DNA from: Actinomycetota bacterium
GTDB taxonomy: Bacteria; Actinomycetota; Actinomycetes; S36-B12
Length of the DNA: 32,972 nucleotides
Direction: 5' to 3'
Assembly (NCBI GenBank): GCA_009699015.1
Contig: WLOY01000021.1
Coordinates: forward strand, 1-32,972
This document shows positions 1-8,428 of the stretch, piece after piece. Each line of letters starts with the position of its first letter. Position 1 is the first letter of the stretch. Under the pieces are notes generated by a model. That model had not been told where the DNA came from, searched no databases, and saw only the letters and a list, made by a program, of their open reading frames with translations. Both the position numbers and the translations under genes were made by a program.

Positions 1-208
1 GGTCGGCCACTGCGAGAACCGCGTCGATCGAGTCCTTCTTCGCCACTTCGACGAAACCGCAGGTGTTGACGAGCACAGCCGACGCATCGCCCGGGTCGTC
101 GACGAGCTCCCAGCCCGCCGCCGTAAGCCGGCCGGCGAGCTCCTCGGAGTCGACCTCGTTTCGGGCGCAGCCCAAGGTGACGATGGCGACGGTCTGCGGA
201 TGCTTCAC
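1..208 (-). CDS. rimO: Ribosomal protein S12 methylthiotransferase RimO (N-terminal part, cut by window start)
   Basis: Radical-SAM methylthiotransferase that adds a methylthio group to a conserved Asp of ribosomal protein S12. Only the first 69 codons are present, the rest lying beyond base 1. They hold the start of the MTTase domain with two of its three cluster cysteines: C14 in [14 protein letters not shown] and C50 in VNTCGFVE followed by AKKDSID, a run typical of RimO rather than MiaB. The start is the GTG at 208-206: an in-frame TAG at 220-218 excludes anything longer, and the protein begins right before the first conserved strand. No Shine-Dalgarno is visible. A TAGGCT -10 box lies six bases upstream, suggesting a leaderless transcript. 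It follows the rodZ-like gene by 17 bases. Identity is firm; the start is likely. Confidence 0.93.
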   Translation of the reverse strand, partial: MKHPQTVAIVTLGCARNEVDSEELAGRLTAAGWELVDDPGDASAVLVNTCGFVEVAKKDSIDAVLAVAD

Positions 209-214
209 CCCGAC

Positions 215-220
215 AGCCTA
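215..220 (-). promoter_or_regulatory. Candidate -10 box (TAGGCT) for leaderless rimO
   Basis: TAGGCT (TANNNT) ends six bases before the rimO GTG, which places the expected transcription start on the start codon. rimO has no clear ribosome binding site. No convincing -35 box is visible. Inferred from spacing and from the same arrangement at five other genes in this window. Confidence 0.4.
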
Positions 221-225
221 CGGAC

Positions 226-555
226 TCAAGGAGCGGAAGGCGGCATCCCTATCTGGATCTCGAATTCGACGAGGATGGGCACCGCATCGGTCCGCAGGGC
301 TTTGGCGAGCGACCTGATCTGACCGCGGGCGTAGGTGACTCCGCCGCAGTACGAGAAGTCATCGTGCTCGATCGCCATGATGATCGACGCACGGATCTTT
401 GTCTGGTCGGCGAGGTCGTCGACGGTGAGGCCCGCAGCGACACGCGCCTGCTGCAGCCTCTCGCCCACAGACACCGGCGCCAACCCTTCATTGCTGAATG
501 TGTCCGAAGAATATCGAGCGCGGGGACGCAACGATGCGAGAACTGATGTTTTCAT
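226..555 (-). CDS. Short RodZ-like helix-turn-helix protein without membrane segment
   Basis: A 109-residue protein. Residues about 29-98 match the N-terminal helix-turn-helix of RodZ-type proteins: VGERLQQARVAAGLTV, then a recognition-helix region (DLADQTKIRASIIMAIE), then DDFSYCGGVTYARGQIRSLA, which parallels the family's 'F..lPg.vYarGflr.YA' pattern. RodZ normally continues with a transmembrane helix and a periplasmic domain; this one stops at residue 109, so it is presumably cytosolic. The start is the ATG at 555-553, because AAAGGAG lies 8 bases upstream. A GTG at 579 would leave that site inside the gene. The ribosome binding site overlaps the ftsK stop region (13-base gap), so it is probably co-transcribed with ftsK. 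It may bind DNA or a cytoskeletal partner; the true function is unknown. Confidence 0.8.
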   Translation of the reverse strand: MKTSVLASLRPRARYSSDTFSNEGLAPVSVGERLQQARVAAGLTVDDLADQTKIRASIIMAIEHDDFSYCGGVTYARGQIRSLAKALRTDAVPILVEFEIQIGMPPSAP

Positions 556-568
556 TCGGGATTCTCCT

Positions 569-3511
569 TTACTCTCCACGCAGGAGTGAGATGAGTTGCG
601 GAAGTTCTTCAGGTGACATGAGCACCTCGCGAGCCTTCGAGCCCTCGGACGGGCCCACGACCCCGCGTGACTCCATGATGTCCATGATTCGACCGGCCTT
701 CGCGAAGCCGATGCGGAGCTTGCGCTGCAGCATCGAGGTTGACCCGAACTGGGTCGAGACGACGAGCTCTACCGCCTGCAGCAGGATGTCGAGGTCGTCG
801 CCAATGTCGGCATCGACCTCCTTGGCGCTCACTGCAGGGACCGTCACCTCCTCGACGTAGGCCACCGAGGTCTGGCTCTTGCAGTGGGCGACGACAGCCC
901 TGATCTCGTTCTCGGAGATGAACGCGCCCTGGATTCGCATGGACTTGTTCGCGCCCATGGGCAGGAACAGCCCATCGCCCTGCCCCACGAGCTTCTCGGC
1001 CCCCGGCTGGTCGAGGATGACGCGGCTGTCGGCAAGGCTCGACGTCGCAAATGCCAGGCGGCTTGGCACATTCGCCTTGATGAGGCCGGTCACGACGTCG
1101 ACACTCGGGCGCTGCGTCGCGAGCACGAGGTGAATGCCGGCCGCGCGCGCAAGCTGAGTGATGCGCACGATCGACTCCTCGACGTCGCGCGGGGCGACCA
1201 TCATGAGGTCCGCGAGCTCGTCGACGATGACGAGGAGATACGGGTAAGGCCGCATGACCCGTTCGCTGCCGGGCGGGGCGCTGAGCCGGCCGGAGCCCAC
1301 CGCCTTGTTGAAGTCATCGACATGGCGGAAGCCGAACAGTGCGAGGTCGTCGTACCTGCGGTCCATCTCGGCCACGACCCATTGGAGAGCATCCGCCGCC
1401 TTCTTCGGATTCGTGATGATCGGCGTGATGAGATGCGGGACGCCTTCATAGGACGTGAGCTCGACCCGCTTCGGGTCGACGAGGATCATCCGGACCTCAT
1501 CCGGCGTCGCCCTCATGAGGACCGAGGTGATGAGCGAGTTGATGCAGCTCGACTTTCCTGCTCCCGTTGCTCCCGCAACGAGGATGTGCGGCATCTTCGC
1601 GAGGTTGGCGCACACGAATCCGCCCTCGACGTCCTTGCCGAGCGCCGCCACCATCGGGTGCTGCTCGCCCGTCGCGGCGCTGCTGCGAAGCACGTCGCCG
1701 AGGAGCACGAGCTCGCGGTCGGTGTTCGGGATCTCGATGCCGATGGCCTTCTTCCCCGGGATCGGGCTGAGGATCCGGACGTCGGCGCTCGCCACCGCGT
1801 AGGCGATGTTCTTGCTCAGGGCGGTGACCCGCTCGACTTTCACGCTCGGACCTAGCTCGATCTCATAGCGGGTCACCGTCGGTCCGCGCATGAATCCGGT
1901 CACCTGGGCATCGATCCCGAACTGCTCCATCACCTCGGTGAGGGCCTGCACGACCAGGTCGTTCGCTTTCGTCGCGGTCTTGTGCGCGGGACCGGTGTTG
2001 AGCAGCGCCATGTCCGGCAGCACGTACATGCCACTGCCGGTGAGCGGCAGTTGCTCGGCCTTTCGGCGCGGCGCGCGCTCAGGGGCGGGCGGGCCCTTGA
2101 CGACCGCCACTGTCTCCTGGCGGCCCGGATGCACCGCGGGGACCCTCAGTGCGCGATCGAGGTCCTGCTGCACCCGCGCGAAGTCGTCGGCACGCTCCTG
2201 CTCCGCGAGGAGTTCGCGCTCGAGTCGCTCCCGTTCGAGTTGCTCCTCGAGCATCCGCTCCTCGCGCTCGATCGCCTCCCGGTCCGCTGAGGCCCGGGCC
2301 ATCTGCTCCAGCACGGACGAGTCCCCGGCAACCTGCTCGGTCCGCCGGAGCGCGCTTTCAAGGTCAATCGGCAGGCCTGCCTGCTGGACTCCGTACATGA
2401 GCGCAGCGGCAGGGTGGAGTTCGCCATCGATGACGGGGTTGACGAACGGCTCGTCGCCGGCGAGTCTGCGCGGCTGCCTCGCACGCTCGTCCTCGTAGTC
2501 GAACCCTTCGCCGTCCTCATCGTCGTAGTCGTCGTATTCGTCGTCGAAGCGGTCCTCGTATTCGGCTTCGCTGCCATCCCGGTCCCGTCGGCCTCCGACG
2601 AGCAGGGAAACGCCGTCTCGCAGGATCGGAAGCGAGGTGCCGGTCACGATGAGCAGTCCAAAGGCGAGCAGGAGGACGAGGATGAAGCCGGCCACGACTG
2701 GCCCGATCGCCGCGACGATCGGGGCAGTGACGAGCCATCCGACGAGTCCCCCGCCGGCGGACATGGCCGCAGACCCGTCGCTCGGCGTCGATGCGCCGCG
2801 CGCGAGGTGCCATAGGCCGATGATCGAAAGGAGCAGGGCCCCGGTGCCGATGACCCATCGACCGGTGGACTTGCGGTCCTCCGGGTGGCGCAACGTTCGC
2901 CAGGCCAGCGCCAGGAAGGTCAGGGGAATGATCCATTCGAGGGTGCCGACCAGGGTTACCCCGGCCATCGTCGTCCACTGAACGAACCAGCCCTCGACCC
3001 CGAACCACATCCCAGCAGCAAGGATGCCGGCCACCGCGATGAGTGCGAGCGCCGTTCCGTCGCGCCGCTCCTCGGGCTCGAGGTCGCTGGCCCCACTGCC
3101 GATGCCTCGGGCGATTGCCCCGAATCCGTGGGCAAGGCCCAGCCACAGGAACCGCACGCCTCGTCCGAGGGCGCGGAAGAGCCGGACGAACAGCCCGCCG
3201 TTTGAGCGTCGGGCACCGGTCGTTCGCTTCACGGGCTTGCGCGGAGCGGTCCTCGACGTTCCCCGCGTGGATCCGGCTGCAGAGGTCCGAGCGGTGGCCC
3301 GGGTGGGGGCAGTGCGCGATGTTGTGGCCCGCGTCGGGGACTTCTTCGCAGGCACCCTCCCCGCCGGGGCCTTCTTGGCCGGAGCCTTCTTGGCCGGGGC
3401 CCTCTTCGGCGCCTGACTCGATGACGTCCGCTTGCGGGGGGTCGCGGACGTGCGTGCCGCTGCCGGTTGGGCAGTGCGCGAGCGCGACGGAGCAGGAGGA
3501 CGGGAAGCCAT
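569..3511 (-). CDS. ftsK: DNA translocase FtsK/SpoIIIE
   Basis: Membrane-anchored ATP-driven DNA pump that clears chromosome termini through the division septum. It has 980 residues. The first ~105 are a Lys/Ala/Pro/Ser/Thr-rich basic tail with [10 protein letters not shown] repeats. Four or so membrane segments lie between about 150 and 300. A very acidic Asp/Glu stretch follows at about 313-340, then a coiled, Glu/Arg-rich linker (about 385-450). The motor domain follows, with Walker [10 protein letters not shown] near 643, Walker [14 protein letters not shown] near 760, and [20 protein letters not shown]-terminal gamma winged-helix ([20 protein letters not shown] onward) reads DNA polarity sequences. 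The start is the ATG at 3511-3509. There is no Shine-Dalgarno, but TACGCT lies seven bases upstream. It ends 13 bases before the rodZ-like gene and lies 88 bases after rnj. Confidence 0.97.
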   Translation of the reverse strand: MASRPPAPSRSRTAQPAAARTSATPRKRTSSSQAPKRAPAKKAPAKKAPAGRVPAKKSPTRATTSRTAPTRATARTSAAGSTRGTSRTAPRKPVKRTTGARRSNGGLFVRLFRALGRGVRFLWLGLAHGFGAIARGIGSGASDLEPEERRDGTALALIAVAGILAAGMWFGVEGWFVQWTTMAGVTLVGTLEWIIPLTFLALAWRTLRHPEDRKSTGRWVIGTGALLLSIIGLWHLARGASTPSDGSAAMSAGGGLVGWLVTAPIVAAIGPVVAGFILVLLLAFGLLIVTGTSLPILRDGVSLLVGGRRDRDGSEAEYEDRFDDEYDDYDDEDGEGFDYEDERARQPRRLAGDEPFVNPVIDGELHPAAALMYGVQQAGLPIDLESALRRTEQVAGDSSVLEQMARASADREAIEREERMLEEQLERERLERELLAEQERADDFARVQQDLDRALRVPAVHPGRQETVAVVKGPPAPERAPRRKAEQLPLTGSGMYVLPDMALLNTGPAHKTATKANDLVVQALTEVMEQFGIDAQVTGFMRGPTVTRYEIELGPSVKVERVTALSKNIAYAVASADVRILSPIPGKKAIGIEIPNTDRELVLLGDVLRSSAATGEQHPMVAALGKDVEGGFVCANLAKMPHILVAGATGAGKSSCINSLITSVLMRATPDEVRMILVDPKRVELTSYEGVPHLITPIITNPKKAADALQWVVAEMDRRYDDLALFGFRHVDDFNKAVGSGRLSAPPGSERVMRPYPYLLVIVDELADLMMVAPRDVEESIVRITQLARAAGIHLVLATQRPSVDVVTGLIKANVPSRLAFATSSLADSRVILDQPGAEKLVGQGDGLFLPMGANKSMRIQGAFISENEIRAVVAHCKSQTSVAYVEEVTVPAVSAKEVDADIGDDLDILLQAVELVVSTQFGSTSMLQRKLRIGFAKAGRIMDIMESRGVVGPSEGSKAREVLMSPEELPQLISLLRGE

Positions 3512-3518
3512 GCCGGTC

Positions 3519-3524
3519 AGCGTA
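3519..3524 (-). promoter_or_regulatory. Candidate -10 box (TACGCT) for leaderless ftsK
   Basis: TACGCT ends seven bases before the ftsK ATG, within the 88-base rnj-ftsK gap. It would start transcription at the start codon, and it supports the ATG at 3511 as the true start. No -35 box is evident. Confidence 0.4.
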
Positions 3525-3551
3525 CCGACGAACCCCTTCCGTACCGTTCGT

Positions 3552-3580
3552 CACACGCGTCACACGCGTGCGTGTCGCGG
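3552..3580. repeat. 9-bp tandem repeat with small inverted repeat in rnj-ftsK gap
   Basis: CACACGCGT occurs twice in tandem (3552-3560 and 3561-3569). The second copy continues into a short inverted repeat (ACACGC / GCGTGT). It sits about 30 bases upstream of the ftsK -10 candidate. It could be a protein-binding site, part of a weak rnj terminator, or chance. Confidence 0.4.
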
Positions 3581-3599
3581 AGATTCTTTCCCGGCTCGG

Positions 3600-5279
3600 T
3601 CAGGCCTCGACGATGACCGGGACGATCATCGGCTTGCGTCGATGGGAGGTGCTCACCCACTTGCCGACCGCGCGCCTCACCCGCTGCTGGAGCTCGTAGG
3701 TGTCCGTCACGCCGTCGGCGAGCGACTCCTCGAGGATGACGCGGACCCGCCCGACGACCTCGTCGAATGCCTGCTCGTCGAGTCCAAGGCCCCGTGCATG
3801 GATTTCCGGTCCCGCAACCACCTTCGACTCGATCATGTCGACCGCAGCCACGATGGAGATAAAGCCCTCCTCGCCGAGCATCCGCCGGTCCTTGAGCGCG
3901 GCATCGGTCACCCCTCCGACGCTCGCCCCGTCGACGTAGACCAGCCCCACCGGAACGTATCCGACGATCGAGGCGCGCCCGTCGACAAGATCCACGACGA
4001 CCCCATCGTCAGCCAGGATGATCCGGTCGAGATCGATGCCCACGCTGTGCGCAATCTCGGCATTCGCGCGCAGGTGGCGCCACTCGCCATGGACGGGAAT
4101 CACGTGGCGCGGCTTCACGATGTTGTAGACGTAGCGGAGCTCGCCTGCTGAGGCATGACCTGAGACGTGGACGAGGGCGTTGCCCTTGTGCACGACGTTC
4201 GCCCCGAGCTTCGCGAGTCCATTGATGACCCGGTACACCGAGTTCTCATTGCCGGGAATAAGCGAGGAGGCCAGGACGATCGTGTCCTTCGGCCCGACGC
4301 TGATCGCGTGATCGCGATTGGCGATCCTCGAGAGCACGGCCATCGGCTCGCCCTGCGATCCCGTGCAGATGAGCACGCTCTCATCGTCAGGCATCCCATT
4401 GAGTTCCTCGACGGTCACGATGGTGCCACCCGGCACCTTGAGGTAGCCGAGGTCGCGTGCGATCCCCATGTTGCGGACCATGGAACGCCCGACGAAGGCA
4501 ACCTTGCGGCCGTGGAGCCCAGCCATTTCGATCACCTGCTGGATGCGATGCACATGCGAGGCGAAGGACGCCAGGATGATGCGCCCCTCGGCCCGCAGGA
4601 AGACCGCATCGAGCACCGGGATGATGTCGCGCTCGCTCGGCACGAAGCCCGGCACCTCTGCGTTCGTGCTGTCGACGAGGAGGATGTCGACTCCGGCATC
4701 GCCGAGGCGGGCGAACCCGTTGAGGTCGGTGATCCGGCCGTCGAGCGGCACCTGGTCCATCTTGAAATCGCCCGTGTGGAGCACGACCCCTGCCGCGGTC
4801 GTGATGGCCACCGCCATAGCGTCCGGGATTGAGTGGTTCACCGCGAGGAACTCGACGGAGAACGGCCCGAGCCTTTCGACCTGGCCAGCGACCACGTCAA
4901 GGGATCGCGCCTTGATTCGATGCTCCTTGAGCTTCGCCTCGAGGAAGGCGAGCGTCAGCCGCGAGCCGAGGAGCGGAATGTCCTGCCGCAGCCTGAGCAG
5001 GTAAGGCACGGCACCGATGTGGTCCTCGTGGCCATGCGTGAGCACGATCGCCTCGACATCGTCGAGCCGGTCCCTGATCGGGCCGAAGTCCGGGAGGATG
5101 AGGTCGATCCCCGGCTGGGTCTCCTCGGGGAACAGCACGCCGCAGTCGACGATGAGCAACCGGCCGCCGAATTCGAAGACCGTCATGTTGCGGCCGATCT
5201 CGCCGAGTCCGCCTAGAGCGAAGATCCTCAGCGCACCGGGTGCGAGCTCGGGGGGAGCGGAGAGTTCGCCGTGGATCAC
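3600..5279 (-). CDS. rnj: Ribonuclease J
   Basis: Metallo-beta-lactamase/beta-CASP nuclease with endonuclease and 5'-to-3' exonuclease activity in mRNA decay and rRNA processing. At 559 residues it is the usual length. It begins with the family's IFALGGLGEIGRNM (about 19-32). The zinc-binding motif THGHEDHIGA lies at 81-90 (H82, H84, D86, H87). Further motifs are NHSIPDA, HTGDFKMDQ, the beta-CASP segment (ILASFASHVHRIQQV, TGSQGEPMA) and PVHGEWRHL near the end of the catalytic core, followed by a C-terminal domain. The ATG at 5279-5277 overlaps the dapA stop by four bases (ATGA), implying translational coupling to dapA. The thyX-dapA-rnj order is conserved in actinomycetes. Confidence 0.97.
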   Translation of the reverse strand: MIHGELSAPPELAPGALRIFALGGLGEIGRNMTVFEFGGRLLIVDCGVLFPEETQPGIDLILPDFGPIRDRLDDVEAIVLTHGHEDHIGAVPYLLRLRQDIPLLGSRLTLAFLEAKLKEHRIKARSLDVVAGQVERLGPFSVEFLAVNHSIPDAMAVAITTAAGVVLHTGDFKMDQVPLDGRITDLNGFARLGDAGVDILLVDSTNAEVPGFVPSERDIIPVLDAVFLRAEGRIILASFASHVHRIQQVIEMAGLHGRKVAFVGRSMVRNMGIARDLGYLKVPGGTIVTVEELNGMPDDESVLICTGSQGEPMAVLSRIANRDHAISVGPKDTIVLASSLIPGNENSVYRVINGLAKLGANVVHKGNALVHVSGHASAGELRYVYNIVKPRHVIPVHGEWRHLRANAEIAHSVGIDLDRIILADDGVVVDLVDGRASIVGYVPVGLVYVDGASVGGVTDAALKDRRMLGEEGFISIVAAVDMIESKVVAGPEIHARGLGLDEQAFDEVVGRVRVILEESLADGVTDTYELQQRVRRAVGKWVSTSHRRKPMIVPVIVEA

Positions 5280-6187
5280 GCGATGAACCCGCGCACTCGT
5301 CCGGCCGCGAGGTCACGGCGCAGAACTGCGCGCTGGTCTTCGGTCGCATCGACGAGCGGCAGCCTCACCGGCCCGCCCGGCAGCCCCTGGTCCGCGAGGG
5401 CCGCCTTCACGGTGATGACACCCTGCGTGCGGAACACCCCCGAATACACCGGCAGCAGTTCTCGGTTCAATCTGATCGCCCCCTGTACGTCGCCGGCCCA
5501 GAACGCCTCGGCCATCGTCTTGAGCCGGTCTCCCACGAGGTGACCGACAACTGAAATCATTCCGCAGGCGCCGATCGACAGGAGCGGCAGATTCAAGACG
5601 TCGTCACCCGAGTACCAGGCGAGGTCGGTCCGGGCCATGCCCCATTGGGCCGCCTCGAGGTCGCCCTTCGCATCCTTGTTCGCGATGATGCGAGGGTGCT
5701 CCGCGATCCGGACGAGCGTGTCCGTCTCGATCGCCACGCCCGTGCGCTTGGGGATGTCGTAGACCATCATCGGCAGGTCGGTTGCATCGGCGATCGCGTG
5801 GAAATGCCGGATGAGGCCCTCCTGCGGCGGGCGGTTGTAGTACGGGCTCACGGCCATCACGGCGTGCGCCCCCACCTCGAGCGCGCTGCGAGCGCTGTAG
5901 ACCGAGTGCGCGGTGTCATTGGACCCGACCCCCGCCACCACGGTCGCCCGGTCGCCGACGGCCTCGACGACCGCCCGCAGCAGTTCGGTGTTCTCCTCGT
6001 CAGTGGTCGTCGCCGACTCGCCGGTCGTGCCGTTGACGACGAGGCCGTCGTGCCCCAATTCGTCGACGAGGTAGGTCGCGAGCCGCTGGCCGCCAGCGGT
6101 ATCGAGCGACCCATCCTCGAGGAAGGGCGAGATCATCGCCGTGAGCATCACGCCGAAGGGCGCATGGGGAGTTACCGGTCCGGGCAT
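5276..6187 (-). CDS. dapA: 4-hydroxy-tetrahydrodipicolinate synthase
   Basis: Condenses pyruvate with aspartate semialdehyde, the first committed step to diaminopimelate and lysine. The 303 residues form one TIM barrel. Visible catalytic features are GTTGES at 53-58, Y143 in MVYDIPKRTG, and the Schiff-base lysine K171 in IANKDAKGDLEA. The loop tyrosines are in SPYYNRPPQEG (about 114-124). The start is the ATG at 6187-6185, followed shortly by FGVMLTAMISPF, the normal N-terminus. It has no good Shine-Dalgarno; TAGCCT lies six bases upstream. It follows thyX by 17 bases and overlaps rnj by four. Together with dapB at 12391-13149 it provides two successive steps of the pathway. Confidence 0.97.
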   Translation of the reverse strand: MPGPVTPHAPFGVMLTAMISPFLEDGSLDTAGGQRLATYLVDELGHDGLVVNGTTGESATTTDEENTELLRAVVEAVGDRATVVAGVGSNDTAHSVYSARSALEVGAHAVMAVSPYYNRPPQEGLIRHFHAIADATDLPMMVYDIPKRTGVAIETDTLVRIAEHPRIIANKDAKGDLEAAQWGMARTDLAWYSGDDVLNLPLLSIGACGMISVVGHLVGDRLKTMAEAFWAGDVQGAIRLNRELLPVYSGVFRTQGVITVKAALADQGLPGGPVRLPLVDATEDQRAVLRRDLAAGRVRGFIA

Positions 6188-6193
6188 GAATAC

Positions 6194-6199
6194 AGGCTA
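6194..6199 (-). promoter_or_regulatory. Candidate -10 box (TAGCCT) for leaderless dapA
   Basis: TAGCCT ends six bases before the dapA ATG, inside the 17-base gap after thyX. It suggests dapA-rnj can be transcribed separately from thyX, starting at the start codon. Inferred from spacing only. Confidence 0.4.
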
Positions 6200-6204
6200 C
6201 TGCG

Positions 6205-6930
6205 TCATGGTGCAACGCGACCGCCCGCTACGAACGCTGCCTGGGTTATGGGCATCAGGCGGGCCCACTCCGCCTCGTAGGCCTCCGCAACCATCTCGAT
6301 CTCCCGCTGGGGGTACGACGGGTACTGCGAGCCCTCAGCCTTGCGCCGAAGCGACAGGAAGTTCATCATCGCCCGCGCGTTCATCGTCACGTAGGCACTT
6401 GAGTAAATCGAGACCGGCAGCACCATTCGGGCCACCTCCCGGGCAACGCCCGCCTGCAGCATCCCCTGATAGGCCTCATAGCTCCGCACGCACGACTCGA
6501 TCATCGACGATTCGATGAGGTCGTACTGCGCGTCGCTGCCGGGCAGGAACTCGTATGCGCCCGTCTTGCCGACCTGGACGATATTCCGCTCGCGACTTGG
6601 TACATAGAAGACCGGCTTGAGCTCGCGATAGCGCCCCGACTCCTCGTTGTAGCTGGCGATCCGGTGTCGCATGTGCTCGCGCCACACGAATATGGGGGCC
6701 TGAACGAAGAAGGTCATCGAGTTGTGCTCGAACGGACTCCCGTGGCGCTCGCGCATGAGGTAGCTGATCAGTCCCTTCGCGGACGCCGGGTCTGCGTCGA
6801 GGTCCTCGAGGGACTGCTCCCCCGCAGTCGAGACCCGGGCTGCGAACACGACGTCGGCATCGGATGCGCTCGATCGAACGAGTTCGACGGTCATGTCGCT
6901 GCGAACGGTGATCGACGGATGCTCAGACAC
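6205..6930 (-). CDS. thyX: Flavin-dependent thymidylate synthase ThyX
   Basis: Makes dTMP from dUMP using methylene-tetrahydrofolate, FAD and NADPH. The 241-residue form chosen here carries the ThyX signature RHRIASYNEESGRY (88-101) and the preceding GSPFEHNSMTFFVQAPIF. Arg/Asn residues for substrate binding follow in ARMVLPVSIYSSAYVTMNAR. The start is the GTG at 6930-6928: as I recall, the Streptomyces protein also begins a short way before 'RSDVTVELV', matched here by RSDMTVELVRSSASDADV. A longer frame to 7041 would run into the divergent GNAT gene. An ATG at 6894 is the alternative. No Shine-Dalgarno is seen; TAGTGT lies seven bases upstream of the GTG. The dapA-rnj genes follow. Confidence 0.95.
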   Translation of the reverse strand: MSEHPSITVRSDMTVELVRSSASDADVVFAARVSTAGEQSLEDLDADPASAKGLISYLMRERHGSPFEHNSMTFFVQAPIFVWREHMRHRIASYNEESGRYRELKPVFYVPSRERNIVQVGKTGAYEFLPGSDAQYDLIESSMIESCVRSYEAYQGMLQAGVAREVARMVLPVSIYSSAYVTMNARAMMNFLSLRRKAEGSQYPSYPQREIEMVAEAYEAEWARLMPITQAAFVAGGRVAP

Positions 6931-6937
6931 GTCCCGA

Positions 6938-6943
6938 ACACTA
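6938..6943 (-). promoter_or_regulatory. Candidate -10 box (TAGTGT) for leaderless thyX
   Basis: In the 64-base divergent gap between thyX and the GNAT gene, TAGTGT ends seven bases before the thyX GTG. Transcription would begin at or next to the start codon. No TTGACA-like -35 box is recognisable. Confidence 0.42.
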
Positions 6944-6994
6944 ACGGGAACCGCGGCACGAGGCCCGGCGGACATCACTGGGAGAATGCCGTCC

Positions 6995-7534
6995 ATGCCC
7001 ACCGGTGCGCGGCTCGCGCGAACATCCGACGTCGATGACATCGCCGCTGTGCAGGTACGCGCCTGGCATCAGGCGTATGCGGGGGTACTGCCGGAGTCAG
7101 TCCTCGCCGATCTCGATCCGATGCATCTCGCCTCCGCGTGGGCAAGCGGGATCCTCAATCCGCCAACCACTCGGCATCGCCTCATCGTCGCGATCGACGG
7201 TACGTCGGGGGCCGACACGGTCGTGGGGTACGCGGCGATCGGTCCGAGCTCGGACCCCGACTGCATCGACAACCCCGGGACTGCTGAGCTCCTCGCCCTC
7301 GTCGTGGACCCGGACTATGAGCGCCAAGGGCATGGCTCCCGGCTCATGGCCGCCGCCGTCGAGTACCTTCGCGCCGACGGATCGACGGAGGCGAACACTT
7401 GGGTGCCCGTCTTGGATGAGCCGCGCAGGGCATTCCTGCTCAGCTGCGGATGGGGGCCGGACTCGGCCTACCGCGATATCGAGGCCGAGGGCCGAATCAT
7501 CCGCGAAGTCCGACTCGCCACGGTCCTAGGCTGA
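6995..7534 (+). CDS. GNAT-family N-acetyltransferase
   Basis: A 179-residue single-domain acetyltransferase of unknown substrate. The N-terminus (ARLARTSDVDDIAAVQVRAWHQAYAGVLPESVL) is the pattern common in GNATs annotated near tabtoxin-resistance/RimI-like enzymes. The acetyl-CoA loop motif is LALVVDPDYERQGHGSRLM (about 98-116, V-x-P-x-x-x-x-x-G-x-G), followed by a C-terminal strand region with FLLSCGWG. Two nearby ATGs exist (6986 and 6995). The second is preferred because GGGAG at 6980-6984 is ten bases upstream, while the first would leave a one-base gap. It is a single-gene unit, divergent from thyX and convergent with the response-regulator gene across a 222-base gap holding hairpins. 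Confidence 0.88.
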   Translation: MPTGARLARTSDVDDIAAVQVRAWHQAYAGVLPESVLADLDPMHLASAWASGILNPPTTRHRLIVAIDGTSGADTVVGYAAIGPSSDPDCIDNPGTAELLALVVDPDYERQGHGSRLMAAAVEYLRADGSTEANTWVPVLDEPRRAFLLSCGWGPDSAYRDIEAEGRIIREVRLATVLG

Positions 7535-7687
7535 ACCCGGGCCCCCGCCTAGGCGTGAAGGGGCGGCAAGACGGAGGAGGAGCCCTCAGCCCCGCGACGG
7601 CCGCGGCCCGCCTCACCGATCGCCGATGACCCTTGGTCACCGGCCATCCGAAAAGCGGGCCAGGCCCGGCGGGCCCCCCGTTCTCGC

Positions 7688-7706
7688 CGGTGGCCTTATT
7701 CCACCG
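7688..7706. terminator. Hairpin between convergent GNAT and response-regulator genes
   Basis: CGGTGG and CCACCG form a 6-bp stem around a 7-base loop. No U-run follows in either direction. It could serve either strand in the 222-base gap (7535-7756), which otherwise holds GC-rich segments and smaller inverted repeats such as CGCCTAGGCG near 7550 but no convincing gene. Confidence 0.4.
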
Positions 7707-7732
7707 TAAAGCGGGGCCCAATGCCACTCGAA

Positions 7733-7756
7733 CGTGTCCCCAAAGCAGGGGACGCG
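7733..7756 (-). terminator. Terminator hairpin of the kinase/regulator operon
   Basis: A perfect GTCCCC/GGGGAC stem (7736-7741 and 7748-7753) around AAAGCA, extended on both sides to 9 pairs with one G-U. It begins immediately after the regulator stop codon at 7757. It lacks a clear U-tract, as is common for high-GC actinobacterial terminators. Confidence 0.6.
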
Positions 7757-8428
7757 CTACGACCCCTCCAGCAAGCCGTCACGGTTCGCCTCGGCGTAGA
7801 GCTCAGTGCGGGTGCGCGCGGCACGGCCCAGATTGGCGTACTTCACGCGGACTCGATCAAGGTACTCCTTGACCGTGTGCGGAGAGATTCCCATGCGGTG
7901 CCCGACAGCGGAAAGCTTGAGCCCGGACGCGTACAGGCGCAGTGCATCGAGCTCCCTGGGACTGAGGTTCGGGGTTCCCACCGCCGCCGCCAGGATGGCC
8001 GCAAGGTCAACGGAAAGGTAGAGCTCGCCTCGGGCCACGGTGGCGATCGCCTCGAGCAGCGCGTCGACGGAGACCCGCTTCGGCACGAATCCAAGAGCAC
8101 CGACCACGAGGGCGGATCGAACCGCCGGCGGGTCCTCGAAGGCACTGATGACGAGGACCTTGGCCCCGGCATCCTGCAACGCCAGGACTCCGTGGCTGAC
8201 CGAGGTGGACCCGGGGCCGAGATCGATGTCGAGGATGGCCACATCCGGGCTGGCCATGGCGGCGCCGAAGACGCTTCCGCCGCAGTAGACCACCTCGGCC
8301 GCAAGGGACATCTGGCCGCTCACGAGGGCCGCTAGGCCCTCACGAACGAGTTCATGGTCGTCGATCACCGCCACCCTGAGCGCAGGCCGCCCGTCGTTGT
8401 CAAAACCGGGTGCGCGGCCGTCAGTCAT
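7757..8428 (-). CDS. LuxR/NarL-type response regulator
   Basis: A two-component DNA-binding regulator of 223 residues. The receiver domain (about 17-135) has the acidic pair D23/D24 in VAVIDDHELVREGL, phospho-acceptor D67 in VAILDIDLG, S95 in VLVISAFED and K117 in GFVPKRV. A LuxR-type helix-turn-helix lies at about 150-210 (NLSPRELDALRLYASGL, then VGHRMGISPHTVKEYLDRVR). The first 16 residues are a short extension. Its ATG lies inside the end of the upstream kinase gene (8-base overlap), so the two are translationally coupled partners. It is the last gene of the unit, followed at once by a hairpin. Its targets are unknown; the divergently placed azlCD unit is a candidate. Confidence 0.93.
   Translation of the reverse strand: MTDGRAPGFDNDGRPALRVAVIDDHELVREGLAALVSGQMSLAAEVVYCGGSVFGAAMASPDVAILDIDLGPGSTSVSHGVLALQDAGAKVLVISAFEDPPAVRSALVVGALGFVPKRVSVDALLEAIATVARGELYLSVDLAAILAAAVGTPNLSPRELDALRLYASGLKLSAVGHRMGISPHTVKEYLDRVRVKYANLGRAARTRTELYAEANRDGLLEGS

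Noticed and set aside
884..1855. 323-codon open frame on the plus strand inside ftsK
   Set aside because: It mirrors ftsK codons and is rich in Arg, Asp and His, the typical antisense shadow of a high-GC gene.
6931..7041. Longer ThyX N-terminus
   Set aside because: It would overlap the divergent GNAT gene and adds residues not found in ThyX proteins; the GTG at 6930 has a well-placed -10 box.
7535..7756. Possible small gene between the GNAT and regulator genes
   Set aside because: Open frames there have no start with a ribosome binding site and run into the regulator gene antisense; the sequence is better explained by hairpins.
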